A DNA stretch of 64,000 nt, taken from the NCBI RefSeq assembly GCF_013140855.1, contig NZ_JABBPG010000001.1:1-64000 (forward strand), in the 5' to 3' direction. This DNA comes from Pseudoalteromonas caenipelagi (lineage in GTDB: Bacteria; Pseudomonadota; Gammaproteobacteria; Enterobacterales; Alteromonadaceae). A program made the position numbers and the translations under genes. Below the pieces are notes generated by a model. The model saw only the letters and a program-made list of their open reading frames with translations, was not told where the DNA came from and did no database searches. The stretch's first letter is position 1; every line of letters begins with the position of its first letter. Shown one piece after another: positions 59,294 to 64,000 of the stretch.

Positions 59294-59770
59294 ATGAATA
59301 AACTCATCGTGATTGAACATATTAAGTTTGCATTAGAAGCAAAACTGAACGAAGCGCAGCAAGCGGCCCAAAGTGCACATGAAGATGCAACACACGAACA
59401 AAGCGTGGCTGAAACTCAGTATGATTCTTTAAGTATTGAATCTGGTTATTTAGCACAAGGCCAAAGCGAGCGTGTGAATGAGGTGCATAAATCAATTTCT
59501 TTATTTGCACAAAGTTACGACGTTAACGTACTCCCTAAAATAGGCCTTGGCAGTTTAATAAAGGCCATAGATATAGACGACAACACACATTGGTTTTACC
59601 TCGGTCCCAGTGAAGGCGGGTTAAAAGTTGTAGTAAAGGGAGAGCTTATTCTGGTGATCACACCATCGTCACCAATCGGTAAGGCTATGAACGGTAAGCG
59701 GGTAGGTGATGAATGCGAGTACACTGTGGCTGGGCAAACTTACAACTATGAAATATTAGCGGCGATGTAA
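59294..59770 (+). CDS. GreA/GreB-family elongation factor-like protein
   Basis: This 158-aa protein has an N-terminal coiled coil rich in Gln/Glu/Ala and a C-terminal FKBP-like Gre domain (ITPSSPIGKAMNGKRVGDECEYTVAGQTYNYEI). Its length equals GreA. By hand alignment, the conserved acidic tip of GreA (GDLKENAEY) reads SVAETQYD, so the first catalytic Asp seems lost and only a Glu kept. It may bind RNA polymerase without cleaving RNA, or act in another way. Confidence 0.75.
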   Translation: MNKLIVIEHIKFALEAKLNEAQQAAQSAHEDATHEQSVAETQYDSLSIESGYLAQGQSERVNEVHKSISLFAQSYDVNVLPKIGLGSLIKAIDIDDNTHWFYLGPSEGGLKVVVKGELILVITPSSPIGKAMNGKRVGDECEYTVAGQTYNYEILAAM

Positions 59771-60128
59771 TCTAAACGACTCGCGAATCAGTTAAGTCGG
59801 TTGGTGTAGCGAAGAGCTATATCAAGTGGCAATTGGCGTATGTTTGTGATTTAAATATTTGGCTTTAACGTTTAATTTGGATGGCAATACTTCGAATCTT
59901 GGCAGGCCAACTTGCTGTGGGTTTGTAAAGGTATAACTTAAGAGAGCAAATTTTGGTGCCTGAGACCCCGTTAATTAATGTTTTGATTGTGCGGCTAAAG
60001 ACTTGCAATATTCCTTAAGTATATAAGTTTATGGAAATTTTAAGTTCCTAATAAGCTTTTTGCATTCTCGTTTAAGTAGATTCTCGTTTTGCTCAGTGAG
60101 CGTTGTTACTTTTTGAAAGCAAAATGAG

Positions 60129-60225
60129 TGTTAACCTGCTAATATTTAGCGCAATTAAATTTGTTAATTGGTGTGTTGTAGGGCTAATGGGTAGAACATT
60201 AACGCGAATTCACGCTAATACACTG
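60129..60225 (+). other. Candidate attC site of the preceding cassette (attC0)
   Basis: TGTTAAC (60129-60135) stands in the R'' position. Inner arms pair with the right half (tttagcgcaatt ... gttaat against attaac ... aattcacgctaa), with an extra base on the left arm, as attC sites have. The right end merges with the R' box GTTAAGT at 60225. No matching cassette start (GTTAACA) was found upstream. Confidence 0.45.
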
Positions 60226-60227
60226 TT
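60206..60227 (+). repeat. 22-bp direct repeat, copy 1 (attC right end)
   Basis: Identical to 63476-63497. It runs from gaattcacgc to acactgtt. Both copies end in the GTT where a cassette starts, so they look like the conserved right ends of two attC sites. Confidence 0.85.
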
Positions 60228-60674
60228 AAGTTTCTTGGAGAGTTATGAGCGAAGTCGTAGAAATAGTTGATCTAGGCTTTTCAGTCGCGGACGGTGAAGA
60301 CATCAAGTTTAGATTTGATGGCTCAGATTTAGTTCTTGAGTTCTCTGATTGGAGAGAACAACACATTTCTATAAAATGTGAGAATACATTAGGCTTCAAA
60401 TTTCAAAACGCAGAGTATGAGATATCTGATACTGAAAGATTTGATTCTTGTCATATTGTTCATGATTCTGAGTGGGTAAAAGAACATTTAAGGCAAGGTG
60501 AGGCCTGGGATGATGAAAATTGGTATCATTACAAATTAAATTTTAATGCGGCTGGGGTAGTCGAAGTTTTATGTTCAAGGCTAGCCAAAACTTAACAAGT
60601 TACTTAACGGGACAAAATACAGTTTGCTGGCTTCGCCATTTTAGCAAACATGTATTTCGCCCATTAGCAAAGCG
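60226..60674 (+). mobile_element. Integron gene cassette 1
   Basis: The boundary G^TTAAGT is at 60225/60226, the ORF starts 19 nt inside, and the attC begins with ACTTAAC (60590-60596), the exact reverse complement of the cassette's own first box. The unit ends at 60674, before the next TT. That self-pairing is expected only for a unit that circularises. Confidence 0.8.
60245..60595 (+). CDS. Cassette 1 protein, unknown, 116 aa
   Basis: Not recognised. An acidic, probably cytoplasmic beta-rich protein with many aromatic residues (FRFDGSDLVLEFSDWREQH ... DDENWYHYKLNF), in the style of small immunity or cassette proteins, but no family could be named. GGAG lies 4 nt before the ATG. The TAA stop lies inside the R'' box of its attC. 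Confidence 0.7.
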   Translation: MSEVVEIVDLGFSVADGEDIKFRFDGSDLVLEFSDWREQHISIKCENTLGFKFQNAEYEISDTERFDSCHIVHDSEWVKEHLRQGEAWDDENWYHYKLNFNAAGVVEVLCSRLAKT

Positions 60675-60680
60675 TTATAC
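60590..60680 (+). other. attC recombination site of cassette 1
   Basis: R'' is ACTTAAC (60590-60596) and R' is GTTATAC (60674-60680). Between them the arms gggacaaaatacagtttgct (60609-60628) and 60643-60662 pair almost fully, with one unpaired base on each side near the middle. The loop is 14 nt. Extrahelical bases and this size are standard for the folded bottom-strand attC recognised by IntI. Confidence 0.8.
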
Positions 60681-61151
60681 GCTCCTAGGAATCAAGTATC
60701 GTGCAAACAACTAGCATTGATAAATTTCCACTAAAATGGCGATGGACCGAGGAAGAATATCGTCTACTTAGTCCGAAAGAATTGGCCCAGATTACGCCAT
60801 TATCAATGGAATCAGCCAAGGAAGTTTGGGAAATATCATTAACATTTCCATCTGATAAAAATGACTTCTCACCTAGTAATGAGCTTTTTAAAGAGATTAC
60901 GAGTATTGAAGCAAACGATGAAAATGAAGTGAAAGAGTGGCTATCTAATAAATTGCCCAAATGCGATATTATTGTGTCATGGCAACCAGATACTGCTGTT
61001 CTCACCAATACAGATTTGTTCATTCAGTACTGGGATGACTTTTGCTATGGTGCAAGTGATGATGTTTCAGTTTGGCCAAAAGACAAGTCGTGGGTGCTTC
61101 ACTACTGGCACGAAGAAGTGTTTTGGTATGGTAAATCAGCAAGCGTATAAC
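60675..61151 (+). mobile_element. Integron gene cassette 2 (attC interrupted)
   Basis: It starts with TTATAC after G at 60674. The box GTATAAC at 61145-61151 is the exact reverse complement of its own start GTTATAC. The remainder of the attC is not intact: an IS110-family remnant follows. The true right end is therefore not visible or is the attC end at 63476-63495. Confidence 0.7.
60701..61150 (+). CDS. Cassette 2 protein, unknown, 149 aa
   Basis: Not recognised. A GTG start follows a TAGGA motif about 11 nt upstream. The protein is acidic and Trp-rich (KWRWTEEEY; SWQPDTAV; WVLHYWHEEVFWYGKS), with no signal peptide or membrane span. The style fits immunity or DUF proteins of cassettes, but no family can be named. 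The TAA stop overlaps R'' GTATAAC. Confidence 0.65.
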   Translation: MQTTSIDKFPLKWRWTEEEYRLLSPKELAQITPLSMESAKEVWEISLTFPSDKNDFSPSNELFKEITSIEANDENEVKEWLSNKLPKCDIIVSWQPDTAVLTNTDLFIQYWDDFCYGASDDVSVWPKDKSWVLHYWHEEVFWYGKSASV

Positions 61152-61625
61152 ACATATGAACCTTCTCCGGTCAAGTAAGCGTAACGACTCTTTTTAGCTG
61201 CTTTTAAGCAGCTAATTTGTATTGGCAACGCTTAAACCTGTTCAACTTCGTTATGTCGGTTAGCCGTTAAAATCGTTTACGGCAAACACATATTGAGGGT
61301 CTCTTATTGCGATCTCATCGCTGCCTAAATCAGTCGATACAACTTATCGTTTAGGGCCACTAGACATTCATCGGTTAACCTTAATCTTGCGCTACTCAAG
61401 GGGATGGCTCATTCGTCCAGTTAGTTAAAGGCTCAGCTAAGGTGTAAACGATTCAATTCATTGCTTAAATAAATGCGCACCAATGGGGTGTCTAATCAAG
61501 GCCAAATAACTTATTACTTCGACAACACTTACCTGTAAAATTCAGCTGTTACTGACAGAAACACAAATAATGCATGGTTGTTCGTGCTTATCTAGTTAGG
61601 TGTAGAGCTCACCCCATTGTGCGAC
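61152..61625 (-). other. Non-coding flank of the IS110-family remnant, structured
   Basis: This 474-bp stretch has no ORF. It contains a perfect 8-bp hairpin at 61196-61213 (agctgctt/aagcagct) and a distant inverted pair gcaccaatggggtg (61477-61490) / caccccattgtgc (61610-61622). It lies 3' of the transposase, where IS1111-group elements encode their guide (bridge/seek) RNA. The RNA itself is a hypothesis. Confidence 0.4.
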
Positions 61626-62062
61626 TTAGCTTTTTAAAAAACGTTCATCGTCGAATACCGTTTTGTTCTTAAGCATAAAATAAACACAACGACCGAGCTT
61701 ATGGGCGAGCACTGAAAGTGCTTTGGCTTTGCTCATGCGTTTTTGTAATTTGTTTAAGTAGCACCGAGCTTTGTCATTTCCACGTAAATAAAGCACAGCG
61801 GCTTCACTGAATGCCCATTTCAAGTGTCCATTTCCAATTTTATTGCCGCTGGTGCCATAGGTTTTGCCAGCAGATTCTGCTTTGCACTTAACTAGTCGAC
61901 AATAAGATGCAAATTTTTGTACAGACTCGAAGCGATTAATATCACCAATTTCATACAAAATAGTCATGGCTAGAATAAGGCCAATACCTGGTATGGTACG
62001 CAGTTGTGCATAATAGTTTGGTTGATGCTTTTTAGCTTTACTCTCTAAATGAGGATTTATAA
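61626..62062 (-). pseudogene. IS110/IS1111-family transposase, C-terminal part only
   Basis: The frame encodes the C-terminal Transposase_20 domain: LRTIPGIGLILAMTILYEIGDINRF, FASYCRLVKC, GNKIGNGHLKWAFSEAAV and KALSVLAHKLGR. The N-terminal DEDD catalytic half (about 180 or more residues) is absent, cut off at 62063 by the next element. The element would therefore be inactive. IS1111 members are known to target attC sites, which suits its position directly after an R'' box. Confidence 0.85.
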
Positions 62063-62152
62063 GGACAGGCACTCAAAGTTGAAACCTTGGGTGTCTTGTC
62101 TAAACTTTGAGTTCTTCAAAATCATTTCAATTCTCAGTTCAAGGAGTGAACG

Positions 62153-63127
62153 ATGGGATTAGCAAGGAAGTGTCAAATCAGTTTGTCAGATACCCGTTAT
62201 TATCATTGTGTTTCACGCTGTGTGCGTCGCGCATTTTTGTGCGGCGAAGATAAACTCACTGGCAAATCGTATGAACATCGACGAGGCTGGGTAGAAGAGC
62301 GTTTGTTGTTTTTAGCGCAGGTGTTTTGTATTGATGTCTGTGCTTATGCGGTGATGAGTAACCACACTCATATTGTGCTGTATGTAGATGATAAAAAAGC
62401 ACAAAGATTGGGTGATAGAGCTATTTTACTACGTTGGCATAAATTGTTTAAAGGCACACTGCTTAGCCATAAATATCTCAATGGTGAAGCGTTAGATGAA
62501 GGTCAGCGGTTCTTTTTAAGTAAAGATATCAAAGAGTACCGAAACCGCTTATCGAGCATTAGTTGGTTTATGCGCGTGCTAAACGAGCACATAGCCCGCC
62601 GTGCCAACAAAGAAGATAAATGCACTGGGCATTTTTGGGAAGGGCGATTTAAAAGCCAAGCGCTGTTAGACGACGCAGCACTGATGGCCTGCATGGCATA
62701 CGTAGATTTAAATCCAATACGCGCGAAAATGGCACGGACCCCGGAACAATCAGAACATACCAGCATCAAAAAACGCTGTGAAGTTGCTACATCAGGCAAA
62801 CAACCTAAGCAACTAGCCCGCTTTGTAGGTAGTCCCAGAAAACACATGCCCAAAGGAGTGCCTTTTGAATTAAAATCTTATCTAGAGCTCGTTGAACTCA
62901 CAGGCAAAAGTATTAGAGCAGATAAACGAGGGCACATAGAATCACATCAAGCTCCGATTCTACAGCGCCTCAATATTCAGGCCGAAAAGTGGCTAAAACT
63001 GACCACCCAGTTTGAACGTGTTTTTCATGGTGCCGTAGGCAAAGCACATTCGTTAGATATGTACTGTGAACGTGCACAACATAAACGACGAAGCAACATT
63101 AAAATCAGCAAAGCATTATTGGCTTAA
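62153..63127 (+). CDS. REP-associated tyrosine transposase-like protein (Y1_Tnp)
   Basis: This 324-aa protein has the HUH-like metal motif in VMSNHTHIVLYV near residue 70, and the later AYVDLNPIRAKM segment typical of RAYT proteins, plus CTGHFWEGRFKSQALLDD. GGAG is near the ATG. Such enzymes nick DNA at short palindromes and mobilise REP-like repeats. It is longer than classic RAYTs because of a C-terminal extension. Confidence 0.85.
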   Translation: MGLARKCQISLSDTRYYHCVSRCVRRAFLCGEDKLTGKSYEHRRGWVEERLLFLAQVFCIDVCAYAVMSNHTHIVLYVDDKKAQRLGDRAILLRWHKLFKGTLLSHKYLNGEALDEGQRFFLSKDIKEYRNRLSSISWFMRVLNEHIARRANKEDKCTGHFWEGRFKSQALLDDAALMACMAYVDLNPIRAKMARTPEQSEHTSIKKRCEVATSGKQPKQLARFVGSPRKHMPKGVPFELKSYLELVELTGKSIRADKRGHIESHQAPILQRLNIQAEKWLKLTTQFERVFHGAVGKAHSLDMYCERAQHKRRSNIKISKALLA

Positions 63128-63219
63128 TTAAATAAAAGACTCACCACATAAACACCTTACAAAAACATCGCGCAGGGTGCGAGAAACTGTGCGAGTTGCA
63201 TTGTAATTTCAAAGGTAAT

Positions 63220-63243
63220 CAGCAAATAAACCGCGGTTTGCTG
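63220..63243. repeat. Palindrome near the right end of the transposase element
   Basis: cagcaaa and tttgctg flank a taaaccgcgg core. It overlaps the start of the 120-bp repeat and may be the recognition hairpin of the transposase. Confidence 0.5.
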
Positions 63244-63478
63244 TAGGGGAAGTTACTTTTTGGGAACATATCGGTTAATATTGAAATGAACTTGAGGGAT
63301 TAAAAAGACAAGGTCAGAGATTTTAAGCATGACTTTAAGTGCCTGTCCATCATAGGAAATCTGTAGGGGAAGTTACTTTTTGGGAACATATCGGTTAATA
63401 TTGAAATGAACTTGAGGGATTAAAAAGACAAGGTCAGAGATTTTAAGCATGACTTTAAGTGCCTGTCCATCTTAGGAA
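63241..63478. repeat. Tandem duplication of 120 bp
   Basis: 63241-63358 is repeated at 63361-63478 with a single mismatch (a at 63352, t at 63472) and an exact 120-bp period. Each copy includes the terminal gtgcctgtcc motif, so the right end of the transposase element is doubled. Confidence 0.95.
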
Positions 63479-63497
63479 TTCACGCTAATACACTGTT
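63476..63497 (+). repeat. 22-bp direct repeat, copy 2 (attC right end)
   Basis: Identical to 60206-60227. It directly follows the transposase element and ends at the GTT that begins cassette 3. It is the surviving right end of an attC whose left part is displaced or lost. Confidence 0.85.
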
Positions 63498-63525
63498 CTG
63501 TGTTTTTTAAATTGGGAGTTACGTT

Positions 63526-63882
63526 TTGAAACGAAAAATTAAATTATTCACATCGATCATTTGTATTGCATTGAGCAATGCAAGTTTTGCAGGAAATGGT
63601 TGGAAAGGACCAGGAGCTATTAGCTCAGTTCAACCAGAAATGTATCGCCAAGGAGATAGTGAAGGTGGTTATCCTATTTTGATAGAAACAAATATTCCTT
63701 CCCCTGATTGTGGGGGGACAGTCTGGGCGATAAGATCCAATTGGGATGATGGTAATAGAATGTATTCCGCAGCATTAACAGCGTTAGCTTCTGGCAAAGA
63801 TGTACAATTATACCAATCTTCTTGCTATACAGTTGGCGGAAAACCTTATCCACGTATCGGCGGGATTAAAGTTTCAAACTAG
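63526..63882 (+). CDS. Cassette 3 protein, secreted, unknown, 118 aa
   Basis: Not recognised. The TTG start has GGGAG about 7 nt upstream. A signal peptide (LFTSIICIALSNASFAG) leads to a ~95-aa mature protein with two cysteines (PDCGG and SSCYT) that could form a disulfide. The mature part is rich in Gly, Ser and Tyr and likely periplasmic or secreted. Confidence 0.7.
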   Translation: MKRKIKLFTSIICIALSNASFAGNGWKGPGAISSVQPEMYRQGDSEGGYPILIETNIPSPDCGGTVWAIRSNWDDGNRMYSAALTALASGKDVQLYQSSCYTVGGKPYPRIGGIKVSN

Positions 63883-63936
63883 CCACCAATTGTTTAGCAA
63901 TTCTAGTTCTAGTTTAAATAGCGATGTTAGGGCTAC

Positions 63937-64000
63937 ACAGAACAAGGCGCAGCAACGGACTGTCAAACCTGTCACTTTTTGTGCGTGCCGCACAAAAATC
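63937..64000 (+). other. attC of cassette 3, truncated by the window end
   Basis: R'' ACAGAAC is followed by aaggcgcagcaacgg and an apical hairpin tttttgtgcg / cgcacaaaaa. The right half and R' lie beyond 64000. Confidence 0.65.

Larger units (their letters stand above)
59771..60244. other. Intergenic gap leading into the cassette array
   Basis: No gene was found. The right part contains a hairpin (ctcgttttgct 60083-60093 / agcaaaatgag 60118-60128) and a candidate attC (60129-60225). Confidence 0.5.
62063..63354 (+). mobile_element. REP-associated (Y1/HUH) transposase element
   Basis: The left end ggacaggcactcaaagtt (62063-62080) is matched in inverted orientation by gactttaagtgcctgtcc (63331-63348), with two differences. 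It carries one transposase and a 3' palindrome (cagcaaa ... tttgctg, 63220-63243). The left end truncates the IS110 transposase gene. A second copy of the right end lies at 63451-63468. The exact borders are inferred. Confidence 0.6.
63496..64000 (+). mobile_element. Integron gene cassette 3 (attC runs past window end)
   Basis: It starts at G^TTCTGT (63495/63496). ACAGAAC at 63937-63943 is the exact reverse complement and opens its attC. The third such match in three units makes chance unlikely. Confidence 0.78.

Noticed and set aside
60206-60225. attI site of an integron
   Set aside because: The same sequence recurs before cassette 3, which fits attC ends; no integrase gene is adjacent.
60701-61178. 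Overlapping 112-aa minus and 68-aa plus ORFs in cassette 2
   Set aside because: Shadows of the 149-aa frame, whose stop falls in the R'' box as in cassette 1.

Overview
The window is an AT-rich gammaproteobacterial chromosome segment. It most likely comes from Pseudoalteromonas or a close Alteromonadales relative. That placement rests on recalled gene orders and family resemblance, namely yfbV/ackA-pta, mrp divergent from metG, yffB-dapE, and the ccoNOQP-ccoHIS-fnr-uspE block. No database search was possible.

Layout. 1-1550 is non-coding and holds nearly three ~545-bp tandem units, two of which carry a 3' fragment of a 5S rRNA gene plus an rRNA-type terminator. 1551-19300 holds envelope and lipid genes: a YdjM/DUF457 membrane protein, a YciK-like SDR, a VolA-type surface lipase, SohB, a PH-domain protein, an ABC-2 exporter, an M2 peptidase lipoprotein, FadE and an RND efflux pair. 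19500-32300 holds metG, mrp, dcd, an EAL protein, an LPD1-like zincin with a DTW tRNA-modifying enzyme, an Hpt protein, alaA, the yffB-dapE-M15 peptidase operon, and an ACT-domain/degenerate EIIA-Glc pair. 32300-44530 holds pta-ackA, yfbV, rlmA, a CbiM-like membrane protein, xthA, a porin with a small PstS-like protein, a DUF3718 protein, dgt, a Bax-like glucosaminidase and a DUF2987 protein. 44685-48401 is a hybrid histidine kinase broken by three lesions. 48754-59770 is the micro-aerobic respiration block: ttcA, uspE, fnr, a COG2836 membrane protein, ccoS (57 aa), ccoI, ccoH, ccoP, ccoQ, ccoO and ccoN. A divergent lipoprotein plus GreA/GreB-like pair follows.

59771-64000 is accessory and is the most interesting part. 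It can be read as an integron cassette array without a visible integrase. Three consecutive units each begin with a GTT-type R' box whose exact reverse complement recurs as the R'' box after that unit's own ORF: GTTAAGT/ACTTAAC, GTTATAC/GTATAAC and GTTCTGT/ACAGAAC. In an excised circular cassette these boxes would pair perfectly. The first attC is a complete bulged palindrome and the third is cut by the window end. The second attC is followed directly by an IS110/IS1111-family remnant with a long structured non-coding flank. That remnant's transposase gene is truncated by a REP-associated (Y1/HUH) transposase element whose right end is duplicated in a 120-bp tandem repeat. The three cassette proteins are unrecognised.

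How the genes work together. The cbb3 oxidase subunits, their copper-loading and assembly factors and the oxygen sensor FNR form one functional block. Pta-AckA handles overflow acetate. The yffB-dapE operon serves lysine and cell-wall precursor supply. Starts were moved downstream wherever a Shine-Dalgarno motif, signal peptide or known family start favoured it; the reasons are given per gene.
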